From Paenibacillus lignilyticus (GTDB lineage: Bacteria; Bacillota; Bacilli; Paenibacillales; Paenibacillaceae), in assembly GCF_017942085.1 (NCBI RefSeq), contig NZ_JAGKSP010000009.1:62001-126000 (forward strand): a stretch of 64,000 nt of DNA, given 5' to 3'. Each line of letters starts with the position of its first letter. The stretch's first letter is position 1. A program made the position numbers and the translations under genes. Shown here in pieces: positions 1 through 8,719 of the stretch. The notes beneath the pieces were generated by a model. That model made no database searches. It was not told the DNA's origin and saw only the letters and a list, made by a program, of their open reading frames with translations.

Positions 1-1472
1 TTAACGAAAGCGGTCGTATCCTGAGATGTCTTCCATGAAACGTTGTTCTGTTGTACGGAAGCCCAGTTCTGTTTCTCCGGCGGTAAAGCCATTTCGATTT
101 CGGTTTTCGTCGTATCGACGAACGTCGTGTTGCCGACCCAGTTGAATATGCCCATCTTATCTTTGTCTTTCTCGGCTTGAGGCGTGTTCTTCCACTTATC
201 GTTCGGGATCGGAGCGCCTTTGTCGTCGCGTGTATCCCAGTAACGTCCCGGAGGACCGAACATCATGACGGATTGGCCTTCTTCGCCGGTCATCCAATCG
301 AGGTAAGCGAAGATACCTTCCGGATTTTTGGCGGCTGTCGTAATTACGTTGACGTTCCATCCCAGCGAATTGAATGTGTTCGGAAATACTTGGTTCTTAT
401 CGACGCCATCCTTATGCAACGGCCAGATCATTTCATAGCCGCCGTTTGGATCCTGCTGCTTCAGCAGCGTATTGCCTTCGGACATGGAAGGTTCCATCGA
501 AGAGTAAGAGAGATAGACGGCGACGCGGCCGTTCTTCATCTTCTCGTTCACTTGCTCTTTCTTCTGCGTCATGGCATCCTGCGTCATTAGCTTCTCGCGG
601 TACAGCCTACTTGCAAATTTCACCGCTTCAATGAAGGCTGGGTGCGCGTATACCGATTCAAGCTTATCGCCATTCGGAACGCCTCTTACACCGATATAAG
701 AAGGCGAGAAGCCATTCTCCATGCCTGATGTGAAGATATGTACCCCTTGACCGTCAATGTCGGTCTCGAACGGCACGACATCTGGGTATTTCTCCTTAAC
801 CAACCTCAGGTAAGCGTAGAGATCATCGAATGTTTCAAGTTTAGGCGAGCCGAGCTCATTGTAGATATTTTTGTTTATCAGATAGCCGGCGTTGCCGTTT
901 GGACGGGATGTATACCAGTTCGGGAACTGATACAGCTTACCATCCGGGGAGCGGAGCATATTCAACGTTTTGTCGCCTGCCCACTTCTTTAGGTTTGGAT
1001 ATTTGTCAAGATAGTCGTCGAAGGCAACAAGCTTTCCTGCCGCGCGCAACTTCTCGACCTCCGCATTCCGGTCCATGATGATAACATCGGGCAAATCGTC
1101 GGACGCAAGCATGGTACTCAGCTTCTGCTTAGCCGTACCGCCGGATTGGATTGGCGTTACGTTAACCTTCAGATTCTCCTTAACCCATTTACTCGTTACA
1201 TCGTTGCCCCAAGGCTCGGTTGTCCACCAGTCGTAGTGAGCGTAGAAGGAGAAGTCCACAGGCTCGCTTCCGAACTTGAAGTCGGCAGAACTCGCAGCAT
1301 CGTCTCCCTTACTAACTTCGTTGCCTTCTTTGTTTCCTCCGGCATCTTGGTCTGTCTCGGATGAGGCAGGCGGTTGGGTGTTATTGCCGTTGTCTTTGCT
1401 GCAACCAGCGAGTATCAGGCTGAGCATCATGGTGATTGCAAGCAGAATGAGTGCAGTCTTTTTAGTTTTCAT
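1..1472 (-). CDS. Extracellular solute-binding lipoprotein of a sugar ABC transporter (3' end missing)
   Basis: Captures a carbohydrate outside the membrane and passes it to the two permeases encoded just upstream. The 490 visible codons start at an ATG at 1472 and run off the left edge with no stop. The N-terminus has a Lys-rich start, a hydrophobic stretch and a lipobox ending L-A-G-C, so the mature protein should be lipid-anchored at about Cys24. A low-complexity Asn/Asp/Glu/Ser linker follows, then a typical family 1 binding-protein fold with many Trp and Tyr residues. LplA-type proteins are usually about 530-560 residues, so only a short C-terminal part is missing. The ligand cannot be told from sequence. 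Confidence 0.9.
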   Translation of the reverse strand, partial: MKTKKTALILLAITMMLSLILAGCSKDNGNNTQPPASSETDQDAGGNKEGNEVSKGDDAASSADFKFGSEPVDFSFYAHYDWWTTEPWGNDVTSKWVKENLKVNVTPIQSGGTAKQKLSTMLASDDLPDVIIMDRNAEVEKLRAAGKLVAFDDYLDKYPNLKKWAGDKTLNMLRSPDGKLYQFPNWYTSRPNGNAGYLINKNIYNELGSPKLETFDDLYAYLRLVKEKYPDVVPFETDIDGQGVHIFTSGMENGFSPSYIGVRGVPNGDKLESVYAHPAFIEAVKFASRLYREKLMTQDAMTQKKEQVNEKMKNGRVAVYLSYSSMEPSMSEGNTLLKQQDPNGGYEMIWPLHKDGVDKNQVFPNTFNSLGWNVNVITTAAKNPEGIFAYLDWMTGEEGQSVMMFGPPGRYWDTRDDKGAPIPNDKWKNTPQAEKDKDKMGIFNWVGNTTFVDTTKTEIEMALPPEKQNWASVQQNNVSWKTSQDTTAFV

Positions 1473-1550
1473 GTCCTAACCCCTTTCTTCTATTAACGGA
1501 TTACTTATGCTGCTATGTGAGGGCCGAGTAAGGCCGGATCACCGATGTCA

Positions 1551-2453
1551 TTACCCTTTCAGGGAGCCAACAAGCACGCCTTTCACGAAATATTTCTGTA
1601 GGAACGGATACACCGCGATGATCGGGATTGTCGCCACAACCATCGTAGCCATGCTGAGCGATTTATTGGTGACGGTGCGAGCACGGGTCAGAGCGTCCAG
1701 CGCGGCGGCATTACCGCCCGTCGATTGGGCAATCATCTCCTGTGCCAAATTCGAATTCAAGATCTGCTGCAGCACCGCAGAGACCGGAAGCAGATGACTG
1801 TTATTGATGAAGATCGCCGGGTTAAACCAGTCGTTCCAATGATAAACGGCCGTGAACAATGACAGGGTAGCAAACACCGGCCCCGAAACCGGGAATACGA
1901 TACGGAAGAAAATGCCGAAATTCGTGCAGCCATCGATCTTTGCAGATTCCTCCAAGCCGTCCGGCAGCTCTTGGAAGAACGTGCGGAAGATGATCATGTT
2001 CCACACGCTGATGATGCCTGGTACAACCATGACCCAGAAGGTGTTCAGCATGCCCAGCTCGCGAACAACCATGTAGAACGGAATTAAACCCCCGCTAAAA
2101 AACATCGTAATAATGAAGAAAATCATGTAATACTTCTTGAACACGACTTGTCGTCTCGACATGCCGTAGGCTAGCATAGCCGTGAAGAAGATCGATAGCA
2201 CTGTACCGACAAGGACCCTCAGCACCGCAATCAGGAAGCCGTTCATAAACCTGCCATCCTTTAGTACGACAACGTAATTGTCAAGCGTGAACGCTCGCGG
2301 CCAGAAAGTGATACCGCCGAAAGCTGTATCCGCGCCTGCATTCAACGAAATGACGAAGGAATTCCAGAATGGGTACAGCGTTACGAAACCAAGTCCGATC
2401 AGAAAGCCATAGATTGCCGTCATCAAAAGCTTTTCGCCTATTCCCGCTCTCAT
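1551..2453 (-). CDS. Sugar ABC transporter permease, LplC/YtcP type
   Basis: One of two membrane subunits of the importer. The 300-residue protein has about six hydrophobic segments and the EAA-type loop EESAKIDGCTNFGIFFRIVF near residues 190-210, which contacts the ATPase. The ATG at 2453 follows a purine-rich GGGGAGAG site. It lies between the partner permease and the binding protein on the same strand, with gaps of 42 and 78 bases, the usual order for this family. No ATPase gene is nearby, so the transporter probably uses a shared MsmX-type ATPase, as is common in this family. Confidence 0.92.
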   Translation of the reverse strand: MRAGIGEKLLMTAIYGFLIGLGFVTLYPFWNSFVISLNAGADTAFGGITFWPRAFTLDNYVVVLKDGRFMNGFLIAVLRVLVGTVLSIFFTAMLAYGMSRRQVVFKKYYMIFFIITMFFSGGLIPFYMVVRELGMLNTFWVMVVPGIISVWNMIIFRTFFQELPDGLEESAKIDGCTNFGIFFRIVFPVSGPVFATLSLFTAVYHWNDWFNPAIFINNSHLLPVSAVLQQILNSNLAQEMIAQSTGGNAAALDALTRARTVTNKSLSMATMVVATIPIIAVYPFLQKYFVKGVLVGSLKG

Positions 2454-2495
2454 TCGATTACCACCGCTCTCCCCTAGTTTGTGACTGACCGCGGA

Positions 2496-3464
2496 CTACC
2501 ACAGGCTGTGTCCGGCACGGCGTGCCAGCATGTTGGCGCCTACAAGCAGCCCGACGCTGAATACCGCCTTGAACAACCCAACCGCAGCGGCGAAGGAGTA
2601 GCGTTCATTCTGCAAGCCCATACGAAAGACATACGTATCGATGACCTCTCCGACATCCAGCAGTATCGCGTTGCTGCCGTTGTTCGTCAGCATCAGGATA
2701 TCCTCGAACCCGGCACTCATCAGATTGCCGATTGCAAGGATCAGGAAGATTAGAATAACCGGCATGATCGATGGAATCGTGATTGAGATCATTTGCCGGA
2801 TTCTCCCGGCCCCGTCCATCGCGGCCGACTCATAGAGGTGAGGATCTATTCCGGCGATGGCCGCCAAATAGACAATCGAAGCAAATCCGATTTCCTTCCA
2901 GACGTTCGAGGCGATCAGAATGGACCAGAAGTATTCCGGCTTCGTCATCCAATTCACCGGCTCGTCGATCAAGCCCAGCTTCTCCAGCAGCATATTAATG
3001 CTGCCGTTCTCCGTCGATAACATCGAGATGACGAAGCCGCTTACGATGACCCACGAAAGAAAATGCGGCAAATAGCTGATCGTTTGCATCACACGCTTGA
3101 AGTAGGCCCGTCCAACCTCATTCAGCATCAGTGCCAAAGCGATCGGCGCAGGGAAGCTGAACAGCAGCTTGAGAAGACTGATGACGATCGTATTGCGCAT
3201 AATTTTCCAGAAATCCGGCGACTCGAAGAACATCCGAAAATGCTTGATGCCGACCCAGTCGCTCTGGAATGCGCCCTTAAAAATGTTGTAATCCTGAAAA
3301 GCAATGATAATGCCATACATCGGAATGTAGCTGAAGACGAATACAAGCACCAGTCCCGGAATAATCATCAATTGGATGTCCCATTGCCCTCTGAACCGTT
3401 TCCATAACGACTCCCGCTCTCCTGTAATCGCTTTCTTATTTGCTTGCTGAATGGTTGGCTGCAT
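2496..3464 (-). CDS. Sugar ABC transporter permease, LplB type
   Basis: First gene of the importer operon and partner of the permease that follows. The 322-residue protein has a cytoplasmic N-terminal tail, six predicted membrane segments and an EAA loop (ESAAMDGAGRIRQMISITIP). The ATG at 3464 is preceded by AGGAGG at good spacing. A possible promoter (TTGAGG, 18 bases, TACGAT) lies about 50 bases upstream. Codons 9-14 contain a near-match to a CcpA operator (see the separate entry). Confidence 0.92.
   Translation of the reverse strand: MQPTIQQANKKAITGERESLWKRFRGQWDIQLMIIPGLVLVFVFSYIPMYGIIIAFQDYNIFKGAFQSDWVGIKHFRMFFESPDFWKIMRNTIVISLLKLLFSFPAPIALALMLNEVGRAYFKRVMQTISYLPHFLSWVIVSGFVISMLSTENGSINMLLEKLGLIDEPVNWMTKPEYFWSILIASNVWKEIGFASIVYLAAIAGIDPHLYESAAMDGAGRIRQMISITIPSIMPVILIFLILAIGNLMSAGFEDILMLTNNGSNAILLDVGEVIDTYVFRMGLQNERYSFAAAVGLFKAVFSVGLLVGANMLARRAGHSLW
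3423..3436. promoter_or_regulatory. Possible catabolite-responsive element (cre)
   Basis: TGTAATCGCTTTCT on the + strand matches the cre consensus TGNAANCGNWWWCA except at the last base. It lies just inside the first permease gene, a common cre position (roadblock) in carbohydrate operons. Such short motifs occur by chance, so this is tentative. Confidence 0.35.
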
Positions 3465-3596
3465 CGTATTCCTCCTTGCTGCGGAAGCGCTCCTAAGATA
3501 ATACTATCGTACCGCACCATGGCGGGAGCCCTCAATTGAGGCATACAACTAAAAATGTCATTTTGCAACGATCGTAGTGTCACCGATATAAACAAA

Positions 3597-3628
3597 AACC
3601 TTACTTCGATACATCTCGAAATAAGGTT
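3597..3628 (-). terminator. Rho-independent terminator after the AraC remnant
   Basis: Read on the - strand: AACCTTA and TTCGA pair with TCGAA and TAAGGTT (one mismatch) around a 6-base loop, followed at once by TTTTTGTTT. It sits directly downstream of the broken AraC-type regulator and would separate it from the transporter operon. Confidence 0.75.
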
Positions 3629-3631
3629 GAT

Positions 3632-3979
3632 TTAACCAGATCCAGCTGACGAATTGTATCGAATATCTCCGGAAGGGAATCCGTTTTTCTGTTTGTACAT
3701 TTTAGAAAAGTTGTGCACGTTCGCGAACCCGCAATTAGCGGCGATTTCCTCCTGAGAGAGTTGCGTAATATCGAATTCCGAATTCTCGTAGTTTTCGACA
3801 CTCTCATAAATCCCGTTTTTCGGTCGTAACAATCATAGTTTTAGTGATTCTCGCTGGTCTTCCAATCGCAACTGCTTGTTAGCTGTCCAACTTTCCAGAT
3901 CAAATTTATACGATCCAACTAGTTTAGATACTTGTATCTGCAGTTCATCGAAAAATATTTCCGAATACTGGTCCTGGAG
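3632..3979 (-). pseudogene. Broken AraC-family regulator (C-terminal remnant)
   Basis: The last part reads as the second helix-turn-helix of an AraC regulator (EIAANCGFANVHNFSKMYKQ, then KNGF). The same frame continues upstream (for example FFDELQIQVSKLVGSYKF) but is interrupted by a TGA at 3833-3835 and a TAG at 3980-3982. The usual ~270-residue or longer protein is absent and no full N-terminal sensor domain is readable. AraC/YesN regulators commonly control LplABC-type transporters, so this was probably the local regulator. The terminator behind it is intact. Confidence 0.6.
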
Positions 3980-4496
3980 CTACGAGCACTATCGGCAATT
4001 CACTGGCTCTACTTTTAGTCAGGTTTATTAGAGCCATCTTTGTCAATTCCCACTATTTCTGGGTTTTCAAATATGCTGGGGCAGCTTAATCTCTCCCATT
4101 TGAGCCATCCTTTGGCCCACGCTGGGTTCTTGTATTTAGAAAGTAGACAAAAGGGTGGGTAGGTGTGTGAATCTCCCTCAGCTTGTGAGTATTTCTGATG
4201 ACGATCGCGAATGATTTCAGCTTAAGGTCCAAAATCTTTCAAATAGAGCTAATAATTTCCATGTCCTTGAGAAAGCCAGAATGCACTAAATGTAAGTGCT
4301 GAAAGATACAAAAACAGGAAAATTAATATTGGACTTTCATTCTCCACACAATAGGGTGGGATGAAAGTCCTTTGTTTGCTTCAACATCGGAAGATTATAG
4401 TCTCGTTGCCCATTGCTCGGATCGTGACAACATTTAAACATTTTTGGGACAAGTACGGTATATTCTATTACTAATGAAGATTGAGGGAGGTTGCAC
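3980..4496. other. Non-coding stretch with one long hairpin
   Basis: No gene is recognisable here. The upstream part is probably decayed AraC-gene sequence. At 4331-4370 there is a hairpin with a perfect 10-bp stem (GGACTTTCAT / ATGAAAGTCC) and further pairing inside (CCAC / GTGG), followed by TTTGTTT. It looks like a terminator on the + strand, but no intact + strand gene precedes it. It lies about 125 bases upstream of the TspO-like gene. Confidence 0.5.
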
Positions 4497-5261
4497 ATGC
4501 GTTCAGTACTTCCGTTTATTAATGCAATAGATCTCGCACTCGTACTTGTCCTCAATTATTGGTTTGAGAAGCTGCCGCTAGGAGGCAAAACAACGGGTCA
4601 AATCGCCGCTCAGTATCCCGTGCTCATTCAGCCCGCAGGCTATGCTTTCGGTATTTGGACTGTCATTTACGCTCTATTGATCGGATTTGTGGTGTACACT
4701 TTTACGAAGGAAGGTTCACAGAGCCGGTCCGTACAAGCTTGCAGCCTATACTTTATGTTAAGTTGTATATTCAACGTCTGGTGGCTGGCAGCCTTTCATC
4801 TAGAAAAATTGACGGCGAGCGTCATCATTATGTTTTCACTCTTGTTCACTCTTATAATTCTATACACGAGAATCCGTTCATTCTCCAAAAGACCTTTTGC
4901 GCTGGCGGATCGCATATTCGTTTTCTTACCCTTCAGCTTATATTTGGGGTGGATTTGCGTCGCAACTATTGTCAACGTCGCCGTTGCGCTATATGCCTTC
5001 CACTGGAATCGTTTCGGTATTTCCGATGAAGCATGGACGATCTTCATGTTAATTATCGCTGCTATGCTTGCTTCATGGATGGGCATTAGATACAATGACC
5101 AGGCAGTAGTAACCGTCTTCATCTGGGCTTTTATTGCAATCGGAGTGAGCAATGATTCTCACCTTGTAATTGCTTATACAGCCTACTTCCTCGCTCTACT
5201 GCTCTTTATTAGAACGCTTTACAGAGTTCTACCTATCAAAGAGGAAGATCCTTTCTCTTAA
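4497..5261 (+). CDS. TspO/MBR-like tryptophan-rich membrane protein
   Basis: A 254-residue, very hydrophobic protein with about seven membrane segments. The stretch PAGYAFGIWTVIYALL resembles the TspO/MBR signature, and Trp is frequent in the helices. TspO proteins bind tetrapyrroles or act as sensory/transport proteins; the role here is unknown. Classical TspO is about 160 residues, so this belongs to the longer relatives found in Bacillota. The ATG at 4497 is preferred because GGGAGG ends six bases before it; an in-frame TTG at 4491 is too close. Its end overlaps the convergent ABC permease gene by 26 bases. Confidence 0.6.
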   Translation: MRSVLPFINAIDLALVLVLNYWFEKLPLGGKTTGQIAAQYPVLIQPAGYAFGIWTVIYALLIGFVVYTFTKEGSQSRSVQACSLYFMLSCIFNVWWLAAFHLEKLTASVIIMFSLLFTLIILYTRIRSFSKRPFALADRIFVFLPFSLYLGWICVATIVNVAVALYAFHWNRFGISDEAWTIFMLIIAAMLASWMGIRYNDQAVVTVFIWAFIAIGVSNDSHLVIAYTAYFLALLLFIRTLYRVLPIKEEDPFS

Positions 5262-6018
5262 AAACTATTACGCCAGCAGAATATAACCCTATACTTATTC
5301 CAGTGAGGACGATTAGTCCCCCAACATAGTGTCCATTGCCGATAATAGCCTCTGAACGATACAATGTGACCAAAGATACATTCTTGAATTCTTCAAGGCG
5401 ATTGCTCATCCCAGAAAGCATTTTTGCAACGAAGAAGAAGATGGGCAGTCCAGCTCCGACAGCAAGGGAGTGAGAAGAACGATTAAACACGCATGAAGCG
5501 GCAAAGGTAATCCCGCCGATAGCCGATTGTAGCAGGAAAAATCCAATGGTCAACTTAAGAAATTTTATCATATCCAGCTCTCCTGCTTGCGTAATTTCTG
5601 CCGCACCGCAGCCAATTCCAAAGACGAACGCATACATTACTGCCAGTGAGGCAAGCAGGTAGATCGCACTCGTAAAGGTCAGCTCCGTTCGCGAAATCGG
5701 CGTAGAGAGATGGGTTGCCATACTGCCTCGATCTACCTGCCCTGCAATCAGCTTATTACCAAGCACAATGGCATAAACTATGCCCAAGATCACAGCAAAC
5801 ATCCCATAATATTGATTGGCCACAAATGCAAGCAGCGATGAAACGTCACCCAGCGGGTTTACCCCTGCTCCTTTGTTTGCCTGTGCAATCTGCTGAATAG
5901 TTGACGGAACGAATACACTCATAATAATTGAAATTAAGACGCTCAAGACTCCTGTAATGGTAAAGAACAACTTGCGGTTCGAGGCGACAATTTGCAAGAA
6001 CAACGTGCGATTAAACAT
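5236..6018 (-). CDS. ABC-2 type transporter permease
   Basis: A 260-residue membrane protein with six predicted helices (first at about residues 15-35, last near 230-250), the size and pattern of ABC-2 exporter permeases. Its ATG overlaps the end of the ATPase gene by 8 bases, so the two are translationally coupled. It probably forms a homodimeric exporter with that ATPase. The substrate is unknown; similar pairs export antibiotics or lipids. The 3' end overlaps the convergent TspO-like gene. Confidence 0.85.
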   Translation of the reverse strand: MFNRTLFLQIVASNRKLFFTITGVLSVLISIIMSVFVPSTIQQIAQANKGAGVNPLGDVSSLLAFVANQYYGMFAVILGIVYAIVLGNKLIAGQVDRGSMATHLSTPISRTELTFTSAIYLLASLAVMYAFVFGIGCGAAEITQAGELDMIKFLKLTIGFFLLQSAIGGITFAASCVFNRSSHSLAVGAGLPIFFFVAKMLSGMSNRLEEFKNVSLVTLYRSEAIIGNGHYVGGLIVLTGISIGLYSAGVIVFKRKDLPL

Positions 6019-6913
6019 GATGATACTCTCCTTTGTAGCAGCTCATGAAATATTCTTCAAGCGAGGACTGAATTTCACGAAACGACTTTATGCTCCGAGT
6101 GGACAACTCATGAAGAAGCTCATTCATTCGTGCATCATCAATCTCAATGATTAAACGCCTTTGATCTGCATTGATTTCCTTCACAACAAATGGTTTATGA
6201 ATGATTGATTCCAGTTCTGCTAGATGGGTAAATTCGATGGCATATGTCCGTTTGGAGCTGTTTCTAATCTCTTCCGTTTGCACGATCGAAACCATTCTGC
6301 CTTGCTTGATCATGCCAATGCGATCACAAGTCCCCTCAATCTCCTCAAACATATGGAAGGACATCAGAATGCTCCTGCCTTGTCGCTTTTCCTCCCGAAT
6401 TAGATCAGCAAAAGCAGATTGCATGATTGGATCCAAACCACTCGTCGGCTCATCTAGAATCAGAACCTCCGGATCATGCATAAACGCGCAGATGATTCCT
6501 ATCTTTTGCTTAGTCCCCTTTGACATACGGATAATCGGTCCCGATGGATCAAGCTGGAAGCGATGAATTAGTTCTTCCGCTTTCGTTAGATTGCCAAGCT
6601 TCCGCATATTGGCTAGATACCGAATCAGCTGCATGCCCGTCATTTTCTCCGGAAAAGCGATTTCCGCCGGCAAATAACCAAGTTGCTTCTGAACTTCTTT
6701 CGATTGGCTCCAGCAATCTAAATCGAGAATGGATGTCCTTCCGCTCTGCGGTTTCATAAAGCCAAGCAGATGGCGGATGGTAGTCGTCTTCCCTGCTCCG
6801 TTCGGACCGATAAATCCGAACACTTCTCCCCGATTAATGCCAAAAGAGAGATCGAATATCCCCTTCTCTCCATTAAACTTTTTCGTAATGCCCTCTACTT
6901 GAATGATGCTCAT
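6011..6913 (-). CDS. ABC transporter ATP-binding protein
   Basis: Energises the exporter formed with the following permease. The 300-residue protein shows Walker A GPNGAGKTTT (about residues 36-45), a degenerate signature SKGTKQKIG, and Walker B VLILDEPTSGLDP, followed by the H-loop region SFHMFEE. A ~70-residue C-terminal extension is typical of BcrA/YhcH-type exporters. It is divergent from a TetR-family gene, which probably represses it. Confidence 0.92.
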   Translation of the reverse strand: MSIIQVEGITKKFNGEKGIFDLSFGINRGEVFGFIGPNGAGKTTTIRHLLGFMKPQSGRTSILDLDCWSQSKEVQKQLGYLPAEIAFPEKMTGMQLIRYLANMRKLGNLTKAEELIHRFQLDPSGPIIRMSKGTKQKIGIICAFMHDPEVLILDEPTSGLDPIMQSAFADLIREEKRQGRSILMSFHMFEEIEGTCDRIGMIKQGRMVSIVQTEEIRNSSKRTYAIEFTHLAELESIIHKPFVVKEINADQRRLIIEIDDARMNELLHELSTRSIKSFREIQSSLEEYFMSCYKGEYHHV

Positions 6914-7057
6914 CGTTTTATTCCCCTTCCAGGCTAACAGCTTTAATCATCCAACAACTTGTCGTATGATTAAAGTGTAAAGGAGTCCTTCATCTGCTTC
7001 AACCAACAGTCTTAGTTGAAATGTCGGATAACTACATGTGAAAGGAACGGAATTAAC

Positions 7058-7657
7058 ATGAAGAAGCAGCTGCAACTCACGTTGCAAACGAAACAAAATT
7101 TAACGGATGCGTTCTGGACACTATACTGCACGAAACGCATTGAGAAGATATCAATTAAGGAGATTACAACCAGAGCGGGGTACAATCGGGGCACATTTTA
7201 CGAGTATTTTAAGGATGTGTATGACGTATTAGAACAAATTGAGAACAATTTGCTTGCCAGACTGCAGCACCTAATGATACCGCCTACTCTTACGCCTGTA
7301 CCGCCTATGGATATCTCCATACCAGTTGGTATATTATTTCAGCTATTCGAGGAGTTGGGGGACTATTTCATCGTGCTACTCGGTGATCAAGGCGATCCTG
7401 CATTTCTAAGTAAAGTCAAAGCCAGTTTCAAGCCGCTGCTGCAAGCTAAATTAATGGCAGAGGGTATCACACCCGGATACGAACTGGACTACACGATAGA
7501 ATTTACATTAAACGCAATGATCGGCATTCTCAACTATTGGTTCAGTCAACAAGCCAGACCAACATTAGATCAACTATTTGTGCTAATGAACGAACTTATG
7601 AATGAAGGCGTACTGAAAAAGATCATATTGTTGAAGTCAAATGCTCAAACAATGTAA
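7058..7657 (+). CDS. TetR/AcrR-family transcriptional regulator
   Basis: A 199-residue regulator. The N-terminal helix-turn-helix is clear (ISIKEITTRAGYNRGTFYEY, about residues 29-48), followed by a divergent ligand domain. The ATG at 7058 has AAGGA upstream and gives the usual N-terminus (MKKQLQLTLQTKQNL); an earlier in-frame TTG at 7016 lacks a good site. It shares a 144-base intergenic region with the ABC exporter operon, so it probably controls that operon and itself. Confidence 0.85.
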   Translation: MKKQLQLTLQTKQNLTDAFWTLYCTKRIEKISIKEITTRAGYNRGTFYEYFKDVYDVLEQIENNLLARLQHLMIPPTLTPVPPMDISIPVGILFQLFEELGDYFIVLLGDQGDPAFLSKVKASFKPLLQAKLMAEGITPGYELDYTIEFTLNAMIGILNYWFSQQARPTLDQLFVLMNELMNEGVLKKIILLKSNAQTM

Positions 7658-7731
7658 AGAAACCATAACAATTCTAGATCTCCTTATTCAGAGAGAACCA
7701 ATCGTATGTCCATCGTGCCGTTTTAACGATT

Positions 7732-8128
7732 ATGGTGAAGGGCCGTTTCACTATGTCTGTCGCTCACCTTATTGTTGTCCGTCGTCTTCGTCCCCTCGAC
7801 CGCATTCGCAGCATCGGTATCCGGGAGCTTGAACTGGAGCAGCTCCACCGGCAAGAGCGCCGGCAATCTGAGCTATGGCATGAATATTTATAAAGCATTC
7901 GAAGGCTCTTCCATCGCTGCAGACGCCAACTACAAAACGAATGTCGCTTTCATGAACAACGGCATTCTCCATTACCATCGGGCTGATCAAATGGCGGAAT
8001 CCCGTTCCGGCTATCCGGGCTATAGCTCTGGAGGCTCTGGAGGGTGGGTATTGAATCCGGGATCGTCCTCCTATGCCTGGGATTTCACCAAAATCGATTC
8101 CATATTCTCAAATAAGGGTAACCTATAA
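7732..8128 (+). pseudogene. Frameshifted, truncated secreted protein (glycosidase-like N-terminus)
   Basis: The readable part (7739-8128) encodes a Sec signal peptide ending AFA-A and about 100 mature residues rich in Ser, Gly, Tyr and Asn. These resemble the start of secreted glycoside hydrolases (for example SYGMNIYKAFEG and NNGILHYHRADQM). The frame is closed upstream by TGA at 7736-7738 and has no ATG. Removing one G from the GGG run at 7740-7742 joins it to an ATG at 7732 and gives a perfect signal peptide start (MVKAVSLCLSLTLLL). The protein then stops after ~130 residues, far short of a catalytic domain. I read it as a double lesion; the exact family is uncertain. Confidence 0.55.
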
Positions 8129-8170
8129 TTAAGCAACATTATTCAGCAATTTCAGGAGGAATTTGGAACA

Positions 8171-8584
8171 ATGAAGGAGCTTTATTCCACAAGTGTTAAA
8201 GCGATTGGGGGCAGGAACGGCAGGCTGGAGTCGAGCGATGGCATGCTGCTCCTGAATGTAGTACATCCGAAGGAGCTCGGAGGACCTGGAGGGGCAACCA
8301 ATCCCGAGCAGCTGTTTGCGGGCGGATACGCGGCATGCTTCGAGAGTGCGCTGAATGTAGTGTGTCGGGAGCGGAATGTGAACCCCGACCGTACAGAGGT
8401 GACAGCGCACGTAACACTGGGCAAAGATGAAACAGACCATTTCAAACTTGCGGTCAATCTTGACATCGCCTTGGCTGGTGTGGACCAAAATACTGCTCTG
8501 GAACTCGCCAAAGCAGCTCATGATGTATGTCCGTATTCCAGAGCGACTCGCGGTAATATTGACGTTCAATTAAACGTGGTGTAA
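8171..8584 (+). CDS. ohr: Organic hydroperoxide resistance protein (Ohr)
   Basis: Thiol peroxidase that reduces organic hydroperoxides in the cytoplasm. The 137-residue protein has full family length and both catalytic cysteines in their motifs: AACFESAL (about residue 56) and DVCPYSRA (about residue 120). AGGAGG precedes the ATG. It stands alone with a terminator-like hairpin behind it. No OhrR repressor is next to it. A peroxide defence gene beside an antioxidant carotenoid operon fits a common stress theme, but no shared control is visible. Confidence 0.93.
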   Translation: MKELYSTSVKAIGGRNGRLESSDGMLLLNVVHPKELGGPGGATNPEQLFAGGYAACFESALNVVCRERNVNPDRTEVTAHVTLGKDETDHFKLAVNLDIALAGVDQNTALELAKAAHDVCPYSRATRGNIDVQLNVV

Positions 8585-8632
8585 AAACATCGAGATAACA
8601 GATGCGCTGCACATTGCACATCGACGAATAAC

Positions 8633-8666
8633 AAAGGCATTCGGCCGAACAGGTACGGGTGCCTTT
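8633..8666 (+). terminator. Terminator-like hairpin after ohr
   Basis: AAAGGCA and TGCCTTT form a 7-bp stem around a 20-base partly self-pairing loop, followed by CATTTCT. The A-rich left side would also serve the convergent crtQ gene on the - strand. Confidence 0.5.
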
Positions 8667-8719
8667 CATTTCTGATTTAGGTTGCATTCTTCATTACATG
8701 GATAAGAAAGCGAGCGGCA

